Source: Nitrospirota bacterium
GTDB lineage: Bacteria > Nitrospirota > Nitrospiria > Nitrospirales > Nitrospiraceae
DNA length: 64,000 nucleotides
Reading direction: 5' to 3'
Assembly (NCBI GenBank): GCA_030684575.1
Contig: JAUXVD010000003.1
Coordinates: 1 to 64,000, forward strand
This document shows positions 32,688 to 41,408 of the stretch, piece after piece. How positions within the stretch are numbered: position 1 is the stretch's first letter; every line of letters begins with the position of its first letter. The notes beneath the pieces are model-generated. The model made no database searches and was not told where the DNA came from. It saw only the letters and a list, made by a program, of their open reading frames with translations. The position numbers were made by a program, and so were the translations under genes.

Positions 32688-35600
32688 ATGGAACGGCTGT
32701 TTATCCTTTCGCTGCGCTACCGTTTTTTCACCCTGGTCGCGATGAGTCTTGTCATCGTCGTCGGCCTCTGGTCTTTCAATCACCTTACCATTGATGCCAT
32801 GCCGGATCTGACGCCGGTCCAGGTTCAAATCCTGACACGATCACCGGCGCTTGGCCCGGTTGAAGTGGAGCAGTTCATCACGTTCCCCATTGAAGCTTCG
32901 TTGAGCGGATTGCCCGCCCTGCGCGAACTTCGATCGGTGTCTCGCTATGGGCTCTCGGCCGTCACTGCGATTTTCGAAGATCGGATGGATGTCTACCGCG
33001 CGCGGCAGTTGGTGACCGAGCGGCTGACCCGCGCGATGGAACGTATCCCGGTCGAGTATGGCAGGCCTGTTATGGGACCCCTGACGACAGGATTGGGCGA
33101 GGTCTATCAATTTACCTTGAGAGGAAAGGGCTACAGTCCCATGGCCCTCCGAACGCTTCTTGAGTGGGATATTGGAATGAGGCTGCGGACCGTACCGGGG
33201 GTCGTCGAAGTGAACATTTGGGGGGGAGAACCTCAACAGTTCCAGGTTGCGGTGGATCCAGCGAAGCTCCAGTCCTTCAATCTTTCGCTTCGGCAGGTGT
33301 TCGAGGCGCTTGAACGCAACAACGCCATCGCCGGCGGCGGCTATATCGAGCATCAACGCGAACAATTGCTCATTCGCGGAGAAGCCCTGGCAACGCAGGT
33401 GGCCGATCTTGCGAGGATTGTCGTGGCGCATGGCCCAGGGGGAGTTCCGATCTTCATCTCGGACCTCGCGGAGGCGAAGGAGGCGTCGGCGCTCCGCATC
33501 GGCGCAGCGACCGCAATGGGAGAGGGTGAAACCGTCATCGGCATGGTCCAGATGTTGGCGGGCGAGAATGCGCAAATGGTCGTCGAGCTGGTCAAAGCCA
33601 GGGTGAGAGAGATTGAAGCGACCCTCCCTCCGGGAGTGACCATCGAACCCTACTACGATCGAACAATATTAGTGTCGAAGGTGATCCAGACCGTGCGCAA
33701 CAACCTGCTCGAAGGTGGACTCCTCGTCATTGCCGTGTTGTTCCTCTTTCTTGGCGATCTCCGCGCAGGGGTCATCGTGGCGTCCGCCATTCCCTTGTCA
33801 ATGCTAATTGCGTTCAGCGGGATGATGCAGGCCGGGATCTCAGGCAACCTCATGAGTCTCGGTGCCATCGACTTCGGCTTGCTCGTGGATGGCTCAGTCG
33901 TGATGGTGGACAATATTCTCCGACGATTGGCGAAGAAAGGCGTCATGAGCCGAGAAGAGCGGCTGAGTGAGATTTTGGCAGCCGGCCGCGAGGTCCTCTG
34001 GCCTATGACCCTTGCCGTCGGTATCATCATTCTCGTGTACGTGCCGATCCTCGCGCTGACCGGGATCGAGGGAAAGATGTTCCGTCCGATGGCGCTGACC
34101 GTTATCCTGGCGCTGGCCGGCTCTCTGCTCCTCGCGGTGACGGTCACTCCGCTGTTCGCTTTCTGGTTTGTGCGGGCTACCGCAGGGCATGAGGACACCC
34201 GTGTGATTGGAATGCTGCGTCGCCTCTACGAACCCTGTCTCAGGTGGGCAGTGGCGCGCCCGGCCTGGGTGGTCACGCCGGCCGTCGGGCTGTTTGTCGT
34301 GAGCCTCGGGATCGGCACATGGCTGGGCATTGAGTTTGTGCCTCGACTCGACGAAGGAGATATGGCGATTCAAGTGTGGCGACTGCCCAGCGTGTCGCTG
34401 AGTGAATCGGTCCGGAATGCCGTAGATGTCGAAAAGGTGCTGCTCACATTTCCAGAAGTCCTGCAGGTGGTGACCAGGACCGGGAGTCCCGAGGTGGCAA
34501 CCGACGTGATGGGAGTGGAGCTGTCCGATGTGTTTGTCATCCTCAAGCCGCGGCAAGAATGGACGACTGCCGGCAGTCGCGAGGACCTGATCGCCAGGAT
34601 GAGGCCTGCCATTCTTGACGCGGTGCCAGGCGTAGGCCTCGGTTTTACGCAACCGATTGAGATGCGGTTCAATGAATTGATCGCGGGGACACGCTCCGAT
34701 CTTGCTGTCAAGATTTTCGGGCCTGACCTGGACGTGCTCAGGCAGCAGGCCGAGTCCGTCGCGCGTGTCTTGGAAACTGTGCGCGGCGCCGCAGACGTCA
34801 AAGTCGAACAGGTCGCGGGACTTCCACTGCTACGAGTCATTGTGGATCGGGCTCAGATCGCACGGTACGGACTCACGGCAGATGAGGTGCTCACCCTTGT
34901 CCAGGCCACACGCGTGGGACATGTCGTCGGCACTGTCGTGCAGGGGCCACGACGTTTTGACCTCGTCGTCCGCTTAGCCGATAGCGTCTCTGCCGATCCT
35001 GCTGCATTGGGCAATCTGCTCATCCCAACGAGTCATGGGGAACTCGTCCCTCTCTCCCGGGTGGCGGCCATTCGGGTGGACACGGGACCGGCTCAAATCA
35101 GCAGGGAGCATGTGCAGCGACGTATCGTGGTGGAGAACAACATCAGGGGAAGGGACTTAGGGAGTTTCGTGACGGAGGCACAGCATGCGGTGGCACGCGA
35201 GGTCTCGCTCCCGACAGGGTACGAATTGACCTGGGGTGGACAGTTTCAACATCTTCAAGAAGCCACGAGCCGGTTGGCGGTGATCGTGCCCATCACTCTT
35301 CTCATGATTCTGGGTGTGCTGTCGGTCATCTTCGGGGCCATGCGACCAGCGCTGCTGATTTTTCTCAATGTGCCATTGTCCTTATCCGGCGGGATTCTGG
35401 CCCTCTGGCTCCGCGGGCTGCCACTCAGTATTTCAGCGATCATCGGATTCATTGCCCTGTTTGGCATTGCGGTGCTCAATGGTGTGGTGCTGGTCAGCCA
35501 CATCCGGCAACTCGAAGGAGAAGGGCTTCCGACCGATCAGGCAATCGTGCAGGGTGCGATGGACCGGCTCAGGCCCGTATTGATGACGGCACTCGTCGCG

Positions 35601-35774
35601 AGCCTCGGCTTTCTCCCCATGGCGTTGGCCACCAGCATGGGAGCCGAAGTCCAACGGCCCCTTGCCACGGTGGTCATCGGAGGCCTGGTCACAGCGACGA
35701 TGTTAACCCTGTTAGTCATCCCGGCGCTCTACGGACGGATCGGCGGCCGGCGGTTGGTCCCACTCACACCATAA
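32688..35774 (+). CDS. czcA: Heavy metal efflux RND pump (CzcA/CusA type)
   Basis: 1028 residues, two bases after the adaptor. The transmembrane segment around residue 400 has the metal-pump signature [17 protein letters not shown] with the proton-relay aspartates. Other RND marks are [28 protein letters not shown], and [18 protein letters not shown]-like [20 protein letters not shown] near the end. Exports divalent or monovalent metal cations; the exact metal cannot be read. The upstream His-rich protein fits. Confidence 0.93.
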   Translation: MERLFILSLRYRFFTLVAMSLVIVVGLWSFNHLTIDAMPDLTPVQVQILTRSPALGPVEVEQFITFPIEASLSGLPALRELRSVSRYGLSAVTAIFEDRMDVYRARQLVTERLTRAMERIPVEYGRPVMGPLTTGLGEVYQFTLRGKGYSPMALRTLLEWDIGMRLRTVPGVVEVNIWGGEPQQFQVAVDPAKLQSFNLSLRQVFEALERNNAIAGGGYIEHQREQLLIRGEALATQVADLARIVVAHGPGGVPIFISDLAEAKEASALRIGAATAMGEGETVIGMVQMLAGENAQMVVELVKARVREIEATLPPGVTIEPYYDRTILVSKVIQTVRNNLLEGGLLVIAVLFLFLGDLRAGVIVASAIPLSMLIAFSGMMQAGISGNLMSLGAIDFGLLVDGSVVMVDNILRRLAKKGVMSREERLSEILAAGREVLWPMTLAVGIIILVYVPILALTGIEGKMFRPMALTVILALAGSLLLAVTVTPLFAFWFVRATAGHEDTRVIGMLRRLYEPCLRWAVARPAWVVTPAVGLFVVSLGIGTWLGIEFVPRLDEGDMAIQVWRLPSVSLSESVRNAVDVEKVLLTFPEVLQVVTRTGSPEVATDVMGVELSDVFVILKPRQEWTTAGSREDLIARMRPAILDAVPGVGLGFTQPIEMRFNELIAGTRSDLAVKIFGPDLDVLRQQAESVARVLETVRGAADVKVEQVAGLPLLRVIVDRAQIARYGLTADEVLTLVQATRVGHVVGTVVQGPRRFDLVVRLADSVSADPAALGNLLIPTSHGELVPLSRVAAIRVDTGPAQISREHVQRRIVVENNIRGRDLGSFVTEAQHAVAREVSLPTGYELTWGGQFQHLQEATSRLAVIVPITLLMILGVLSVIFGAMRPALLIFLNVPLSLSGGILALWLRGLPLSISAIIGFIALFGIAVLNGVVLVSHIRQLEGEGLPTDQAIVQGAMDRLRPVLMTALVASLGFLPMALATSMGAEVQRPLATVVIGGLVTATMLTLLVIPALYGRIGGRRLVPLTP

Positions 35775-35785
35775 GGAAGGCGCAG

Positions 35786-36115
35786 ATGTCTATCGTGTCA
35801 TCAATGGGGCTCTATATATTCGCCGGTCTATGCGAGATCGGTGGCGGATATCTTGTGTGGCTCTGGCTCCGCGAAGGGCGACCGGTCTGGTACGGGATCG
35901 CGGGAGCGGCCGTTCTGATTCTGTACGGCATCGTCCCGACATTCCAAACGGCCCATTTTGGCCGAGTCTATGCGGCCTATGGTGGCATGTTCATTGTTCT
36001 GTCGCTTCTTTGGGGTTGGGCGATGGATGGCACGAGACCGGACCGGTTCGACAGCATGGGAGCTGCGCTGTGTCTGCTCGGGATGGGATTGATCATGTAT
36101 GCACCCCGCGACTAG
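35786..36115 (+). CDS. YnfA family (UPF0060) small membrane protein
   Basis: 109 residues with four hydrophobic segments. [20 protein letters not shown] and [20 protein letters not shown] with the DRFD loop are the UPF0060 hallmarks. Members are small transporters related to the SMR efflux family. It is at the end of the efflux operon (11 bases after czcA), so is likely co-transcribed. Confidence 0.9.
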   Translation: MSIVSSMGLYIFAGLCEIGGGYLVWLWLREGRPVWYGIAGAAVLILYGIVPTFQTAHFGRVYAAYGGMFIVLSLLWGWAMDGTRPDRFDSMGAALCLLGMGLIMYAPRD

Positions 36116-36122
36116 TTCTCTG

Positions 36123-36207
36123 CGTATCAGCAGCCCTAGTGCAGAGATCTGTCAGGAGACGGATTTTTTCTAGCAGGCAAGGTTGAGTATTCCGGAAGGC
36201 TGATACG
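36123..36207. terminator. Inverted repeat between convergent genes
   Basis: CGTATCAGC at 36123-36131 pairs with GCTGATACG at 36199-36207, enclosing a T-rich stretch (GGATTTTTTCTAGC). The genes on both sides point toward it. The long loop makes it a weak bidirectional terminator candidate. Confidence 0.35.
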
Positions 36208-36215
36208 ATTCAGGT

Positions 36216-38414
36216 CTACACGAGCAGGAGGCCTGCAGCCCGCACCTGCTTCCAGGCTGTCGTTTTGAGAAAGGAATCGAACTCCCGGGCCGTGCCTGGA
36301 AAGGCCGGCTTCGAGTCCCGGAGCAGCGGGTAGGGACGGGAAGGATTGTGGTGCGGAGTGGATTGCAGGATCAGATCGTTCAGCCACTCAGCCTGTGGGG
36401 TGGGGAGGGTAACTGCGCGATCGCTCATCCGTCCAGGCAGAATCAATCTTGTTCTTCTTCCAACCGGCTCACAGACTGGTTGCCCACCTAGCCACACAAA
36501 CCGCCGTTCTGCCCCTGGATCATCTTCAACCACTCGGCCCTTGAGGAGACGCGGCACCCAGGTAGAGGAGACGCGGGGCTTGGGAGTGGCATGGTCGAAC
36601 CATTGGCGGACGTCCAGAGTCAGTCCCTTTCCTTCCAGATAATTGAGCATCGATCGCCGCAGTCCTTCACCGAGCCAGTCAGGCGTCTCGCCCTCCCGGT
36701 CCTCATGCTGAAGGTCATTTTCCGCGAACCCCTGAAACGTCGGTCCGAGGATACGCAGCCCATGCGCGGCCGGTTTGAGGCCGATCGGGCTGTGAGCCGT
36801 CGCGGTGAACCGATGCCAGAAGGCGGATTGCATGAGGTCTGCCGCGACCAATTGACGGACCCGCTCCAGCGAGTCTACGGTTTCTTGGACGGTCTCGGAG
36901 GGACAGCCGTACATAAGATAGGCATGGATCAGGATACCTGCATCTTTGAAGGCCGCCGCCACAAGTGCCGTCTGATCGACGGTAATCCCTTTCTTGATCT
37001 TCTCCAGCAACCGGTCGGAGGCGGCTTCGAGTCCTGCCGTCACCGCAATGCAACCGGAGGCAGCCAGCAGGCGGCAGAGGTCCGGTGAAAATGCTTCTTC
37101 AAAACGGATATTGCCCCACCAGGAAATGGTGATGCCCCGTTCAAGCAAGGCCAAGGCGAGGGCCTTCAGCGCAGCGGGAGGCGCCGCTTCGTCGACAAAA
37201 TGGAACCCCCGGCGGCCTGTTTCGGCAATCAGTTGCTCGATCTGCTGGATGAGCCGATCGGTCGGCGTCATCTCGTAGCGACTGATATAGTTGAGCCCGA
37301 CATCGCAGAAGGTACATTGCTTCCAGTAACAGCCGTGGGCGACCGTCAGTTTATTCCAATGACCTTCCGACCAGAGGCGATGCATGGGATTGGTGCTGTC
37401 TAAGATGGTGAGATAGCGACCCAGGTTTAGCCCGCTATACGTCGGGCAACCGACCTCACCCATACTGAATTCTCGATCGGACATCTCGTTTGCAAAGACG
37501 ACTCGATCCTTCTCTCGGTAGAACGTCCGGCAGAGCGTGGTCCGCGACCTGGTTCCTGCCAGATGTTCGATCAACGACAGCAGGGGCCGTTCCCCGTCGT
37601 CGAGCGTGACGAAATCGACATAGTCGAACACGCGTGGATCGGACAGACGCCGAAGCTCTGTGTTGGCATACCCGCCGCCAAGAGCAACGGTGATGTCGGG
37701 CCGTCGTTGCTTGATCGAGTGGGCGATACGAAAGGCGCCGTAGAGGTTTCCAGGAAAGGGCACGGTGACCGCTACGAGAGTGGGTGTGTGGCGGTCGAGA
37801 TGCTGCCACAGGGACTCGAGCATGAATTGATCCGTCAAGGTCGGAGGGACCGCGACGGCCTCAATGATGGTCTCAAACGACGAGGCGGCTCTGGCGATAT
37901 GTTCGGCATAGCGGCTCAGGGAAAAATGGGGCGAGACCGTCGCCTGGATCAAATCGGCCAGGTCTTCAAGATAGAGGGTGGCGAATCGTTTGGCGCGATC
38001 CTGCTCCGATAGGGCATGGACTGACGAGGATCGTCCTCGATGGCCGGCAAAGCGGGGGCCTTGAGGCAGGTATCCTGGACGGGCGAGGAGCAGGGCTAAT
38101 GAGGGATTGCGTCCCTGGAGAAACTCGATGACCGGTTCGATGGTATGCAGATAGGCCGGCTCGACCGCGAGCATCTGCCTGGCTTCACCGGGCAACTCAT
38201 CTTCGCGTTCGCGCACCTGCTCGAACACCGCCTGGAGCCCCGATCGGCTGAAGATCTTGAGCACCATTTCGATGCCGAGATCGGCCTGGGAGGTTTCAAT
38301 CCCACGACCACGGAGAAAGCCGGTGAGATAGGCCGTGGAGGGATAGGGTGTATTCAGTTGCGTGAGCGGAGGGATGAGGAGCAAGAGTCGCGGTGTCGGC
38401 ATGGCCGTTGACAT
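36216..38414 (-). CDS. Radical SAM protein with B12-binding-like N-terminus
   Basis: 732 residues. The first 250 or so are like a cobalamin-binding fold (LLLIPPLTQLNTPYPSTAYLTGFLRGRG; VALGGGYANTELRRLSDPRVFDYVDFVTLDDGE). The radical SAM core has AHGCYWKQCTFCDV; the cysteine spacing is CX4CX2C instead of the usual CX3CX2C. Later parts (GLEAASDRLLEKIKKGIT, YLMYGCPSETVQETVDSL) fit the core. C-terminal ~200 residues are of unknown type. The substrate is unknown. Confidence 0.85.
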   Translation of the reverse strand: MSTAMPTPRLLLLIPPLTQLNTPYPSTAYLTGFLRGRGIETSQADLGIEMVLKIFSRSGLQAVFEQVREREDELPGEARQMLAVEPAYLHTIEPVIEFLQGRNPSLALLLARPGYLPQGPRFAGHRGRSSSVHALSEQDRAKRFATLYLEDLADLIQATVSPHFSLSRYAEHIARAASSFETIIEAVAVPPTLTDQFMLESLWQHLDRHTPTLVAVTVPFPGNLYGAFRIAHSIKQRRPDITVALGGGYANTELRRLSDPRVFDYVDFVTLDDGERPLLSLIEHLAGTRSRTTLCRTFYREKDRVVFANEMSDREFSMGEVGCPTYSGLNLGRYLTILDSTNPMHRLWSEGHWNKLTVAHGCYWKQCTFCDVGLNYISRYEMTPTDRLIQQIEQLIAETGRRGFHFVDEAAPPAALKALALALLERGITISWWGNIRFEEAFSPDLCRLLAASGCIAVTAGLEAASDRLLEKIKKGITVDQTALVAAAFKDAGILIHAYLMYGCPSETVQETVDSLERVRQLVAADLMQSAFWHRFTATAHSPIGLKPAAHGLRILGPTFQGFAENDLQHEDREGETPDWLGEGLRRSMLNYLEGKGLTLDVRQWFDHATPKPRVSSTWVPRLLKGRVVEDDPGAERRFVWLGGQPVCEPVGRRTRLILPGRMSDRAVTLPTPQAEWLNDLILQSTPHHNPSRPYPLLRDSKPAFPGTAREFDSFLKTTAWKQVRAAGLLLV

Positions 38415-38448
38415 AACACAGGAGCGGTTTACAACGCCAGATGACGCG

Positions 38449-39828
38449 TTATGCCGCCTGTTCTTCCTGCAGGGCCTCCAGGGAGGAGTTGATGAAGTAG
38501 CCTGTCCACCGGCTCAGGCTGAGATAGTCTGATACCTTGTGGGACAGCTCACTTCTCGGGATACTCCGTGCGATCGATCTGGTGTTGTCGTGGCTGAGAT
38601 TGGCAATATTCGGGTTGGTTTGATCGACCGTTGGGTCGTACATGATGATCAGCGGGCGCATGCGGGCATGCAGGTTGATGCTGATGACCAGCCCGATAGA
38701 TTTGTCGGAGAGTTCGACGACCGTCCCCGGCGGGTAGACGCTCAAGACTTGAATCAGTGCGACGATCACCTCTTCGGAAAATGTCGTTTTGCCGCTCAGA
38801 TACAACTTCGAGAGCGCCTCAGTCGGGGACAGGTTCTTGCACACATCCGGCGCATTGATGAGGCTTTCATATTCATCGACGGCCATGAGAATTCTGGAGT
38901 GCAATGACAATTGCTCACCTTTCAATTGAGCAGGATAGCCGGATCCATCGATCCGTTCATGGTGCTGCCTGATCATGGTGGCGACGGCATCGGGGATTCC
39001 GGGAAACTGTGTCAGCATCGTGAGCCCGAGATCGACATGTTGCTGAAAGGCCTTCCGGTTGTCGGCAGTCAGGCTGCCGCCTCCATTGTGGAGGTGTGAG
39101 GGGAGTTTTTGTTCGCCGATATCGTGCAGGAGACCGGCAATGCCCAGCATCTGCGTGTCTTCATGGCTCAGGTCAAATTGCCGCCCGACCATCATCGAGA
39201 GCACGGCGACGTTCATGGCATGGAGGACCCCAACATCGTCGAGATCCTGGGCGCCCAATAAACTCCCCATGGCACCAGAGGTGGTGTCGTCTACGATGAG
39301 ATCGGCCAGACTGCTGATCATGTCCTTTGCCGTAGAGAGACCCTCACTTGAGCCGCTCCTGATATCGTGAAGTGCTTTCGAACTCTGGGTAAGAGTCTGT
39401 TTGTAGACCGCGTCAGCCTGCTGCAGGCTCTCGGTGTATCGGGTGATGGTCTGCTGTGGGCTGGCATTCTCAGAGGAGGACTTGGCCTGTACCGGGATGT
39501 CGATAGGAACGGTCGCTCCATCTGCTCCGTTCACGGAATCCTCTGTTGGTAACTGATCTGACCCTTCTCGATCGGACAAGGCGGGGTCGACAAGCACGAT
39601 GCCTAACTTCAGGCCGCGGATGATCGCCAATTCATTTTCTGACGTTATTTTGAACGTTTTGCTGGCAAAGGGATGCTTAAACCAGGAACAGTTCAGGTCG
39701 ACATACATGCCGACTTTGAGTTCATCCGGTTTGGTCTGAATGAGCTGTGCTTGTGGTGTGTTGGACGGGGGAGGCGCGTGTTTTGCCATCTTGGGCAGAT
39801 GTCCTTTGGTGAAGAGGTCATTGCGCAT
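38449..39828 (-). CDS. HD-GYP domain c-di-GMP phosphodiesterase
   Basis: 459 residues from the ATG at 39828; MAKHAPPP at 39789 is an alternative. An N-terminal DUF3391-type domain (KVGMYVDLNCSWFKHPF) is followed by HD-GYP motifs: GLLHDIGEQKLPSHL, HHERIDGSGYPAQLKGEQ. Hydrolyses the second messenger c-di-GMP. Located close to a c-di-GMP riboswitch (40460-40562), as part of the same signalling theme. Confidence 0.92.
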   Translation of the reverse strand: MRNDLFTKGHLPKMAKHAPPPSNTPQAQLIQTKPDELKVGMYVDLNCSWFKHPFASKTFKITSENELAIIRGLKLGIVLVDPALSDREGSDQLPTEDSVNGADGATVPIDIPVQAKSSSENASPQQTITRYTESLQQADAVYKQTLTQSSKALHDIRSGSSEGLSTAKDMISSLADLIVDDTTSGAMGSLLGAQDLDDVGVLHAMNVAVLSMMVGRQFDLSHEDTQMLGIAGLLHDIGEQKLPSHLHNGGGSLTADNRKAFQQHVDLGLTMLTQFPGIPDAVATMIRQHHERIDGSGYPAQLKGEQLSLHSRILMAVDEYESLINAPDVCKNLSPTEALSKLYLSGKTTFSEEVIVALIQVLSVYPPGTVVELSDKSIGLVISINLHARMRPLIIMYDPTVDQTNPNIANLSHDNTRSIARSIPRSELSHKVSDYLSLSRWTGYFINSSLEALQEEQAA

Positions 39829-39942
39829 CAATGCGATGAGTTCATATCGGTCGGTTCAGGATTATCTTAAATCTGGGAGCGTTCGTTGAGGCGAATGGGT
39901 CGGCGCTGTCAGGTCAATGGTAGTGGTAGAGAAGAATGTCGT

Positions 39943-39980
39943 GGGGCTCAGCCGGGATATGGTCTCGCCGGCTGGGCCCC
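39943..39980 (-). terminator. Hairpin downstream of the flagellar-rod-type gene
   Basis: GGGGCTCAGCCGG and CCGGCTGGGCCCC form a 13-bp stem with one G-U-type mismatch pair and a 12-base loop. It lies just after the stop of the minus-strand gene at 40000. The following sequence on the minus strand is T/C-rich without a perfect T-run. Confidence 0.65.
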
Positions 39981-39999
39981 TATTTGAGGCAGGGGCTGA

Positions 40000-40353
40000 C
40001 TATTTTTTCATATCCAAAATGGTTCCCAACATCCCGTCCGCTGTATGGAGGGTGCGGAGATTCGCTTCAAATCCACGCTGTGCAAGGATCTGGTTGACGG
40101 TTTCTTCCCCGAGATCGACATTCGATAACTCGACGAGGGCAGGATTATAGCCGGTGTTGTTCAAGACCGTAGGACCGGCGGAGTTGTCCTTTTGCACGAC
40201 TGGAAGGACCCCGCCGGAGGCCACTGCCACAAATTCTGTCCGGGACTTCTTAAACCCATTCGTATTGACGTTGGCCACATTATGAGCCGTGACCTCAATC
40301 TCTTTCTCAAAGGCCGCGAGTCCGGAGAGGGCTGAGTGCATGGCGGATAACAT
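40000..40353 (-). CDS. Small flagellar basal-body rod-type protein (FlgC-like)
   Basis: 117 residues after GGAGGTG. N-terminal SAMHSALSGLAAFEKEIEVTAHNVANVNTNGFKKSRTEF is the rod/hook N-domain; C-terminal NVDLGEETVNQILAQRGFEANLRTLHTADGMLGTILDMK is the matching C-domain. The middle is short, making it smaller than FlgC (about 140). No other flagellar gene is in the window. A c-di-GMP riboswitch lies ~100 bases upstream on the same strand. Confidence 0.85.
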   Translation of the reverse strand: MLSAMHSALSGLAAFEKEIEVTAHNVANVNTNGFKKSRTEFVAVASGGVLPVVQKDNSAGPTVLNNTGYNPALVELSNVDLGEETVNQILAQRGFEANLRTLHTADGMLGTILDMKK

Positions 40354-40459
40354 CGGGCACCTCCATTTGAGCCGGTTAGAGCTTCAGGTTCGCGCCGTGG
40401 GAGAGAGACGTAGCAGGGGGGGGATAGCCGTTATCGATCGTGCAACCTCGATCGGTCAT

Positions 40460-40562
40460 GTGGCGGCTAGGCTGACCCTGGAACATGCTTCGTCCCTGCT
40501 TAGGTCCCTTGGCTTTGCGTCCCATCCTCTCGGATGGTATGCCTTTGTCACCTGGCGAGTGT
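40460..40562 (-). promoter_or_regulatory. c-di-GMP-I (GEMM) riboswitch
   Basis: The minus strand reads, in order, GGTGACAAAGGCATACC, then the hairpin CATCC-GAGA-GGATG (GNRA loop) and GGGACGCAAAGCCAAGG, then GACCTAAGCAGGGACGAAG and CAGGGTCAGCCTAGCCGCC. AAAGGC-A-ACC, GNRA-capped P2 and GACGCAAAGCC are hallmarks of the GEMM class. It is oriented toward the flagellar-rod-type gene. No clear terminator is seen between them, so control may be on translation. Confidence 0.9.
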
Positions 40563-40818
40563 CGTGCAACAGCTCAGATTTACTCGACGCTCGACTAGCA
40601 GAAGTATAGCATCAATCGCGGGTGAGCAGGCTCTTAGAACCAGGCAGAACAGGCACTAACGAGAAGTAACCGATGGGTGGCCGATCACGTTCTTGGCGCC
40701 TGACACGTGGAGATCTCTGCCGGTTTTACCCTGTGAACGATGCGAAAAGATTGTTGGATTGAGGCGAATGGACTTCGCTACGATCACGCCATTGCTGTTT
40801 TTCTGGTAAAGAGTCTCT
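40563..40818. other. Intergenic region between riboswitch and DsbA-family gene
   Basis: About 250 bases without a supported gene. It should contain the promoter of the riboswitch transcript (minus) and that of the DsbA-family gene (plus). I see no convincing sigma70-type hexamer pair. Confidence 0.4.
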
Positions 40819-41382
40819 ATGGATAATGTCGGCATCCTCTATAGCGATTTCAATTGTCCGTTCTGTTATGCGATGCATGAGCGGCTCTATGAGATGAGCC
40901 TGCTCGATCGTTGTGACTGGCGGGGTGTGCAGCATGCGCCGTATCTGCCGAAGCCGATGGCGCGTTGGAGCGGTACGGCGGGAGCGGAGCTGGCGCACGA
41001 AGTGCAGATGGTTCAACGATTGGCGCCTGGGCTGGTGATCTCCCTGCCGCTGGGCAAGCCGAATACCAGATTGGCCATCGAATGGGCTGCGTCGCTGCTC
41101 AGGCAGGATGTCGCTCGGGGCATGGAATTCGTACGCCAGGCCTATCGGGCCTTCTGGTGTGAAGGGCGCGACCTGTCAGACCCGTCGATCTTGCAGCAAT
41201 TGGCGGGGGAGTCGGCCATCGATGGCGAGGCTGAAGAGAGTCACCGCATCGTTCAGGCATGGGAGACGGCCTGGCACGAGACTGGCCAGGCCGGCGTTCC
41301 CTTGCTGATTTCGCCGGAGGGAAACCAGCTTGTCGGCTGTGTATCCGTTGAGGAGATTCGACGTTTCATGCATACGGATTAA
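40819..41382 (+). CDS. DsbA-family (FrnE-type) thioredoxin-fold protein
   Basis: 187 residues with the active site FNCPFC at the N-terminus and a helical insertion, ending TGQAGVPLLISPEGNQLVGCVSVEEI with the cis-Pro (VP). There is no signal peptide, so it is cytoplasmic, like FrnE/2-hydroxychromene isomerase-type members. A thiol-disulfide role is inferred. It stands alone between minus-strand genes. Confidence 0.85.
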   Translation: MDNVGILYSDFNCPFCYAMHERLYEMSLLDRCDWRGVQHAPYLPKPMARWSGTAGAELAHEVQMVQRLAPGLVISLPLGKPNTRLAIEWAASLLRQDVARGMEFVRQAYRAFWCEGRDLSDPSILQQLAGESAIDGEAEESHRIVQAWETAWHETGQAGVPLLISPEGNQLVGCVSVEEIRRFMHTD

Positions 41383-41408
41383 AGGTATTGGACCCCTACG
41401 GCATCGCG

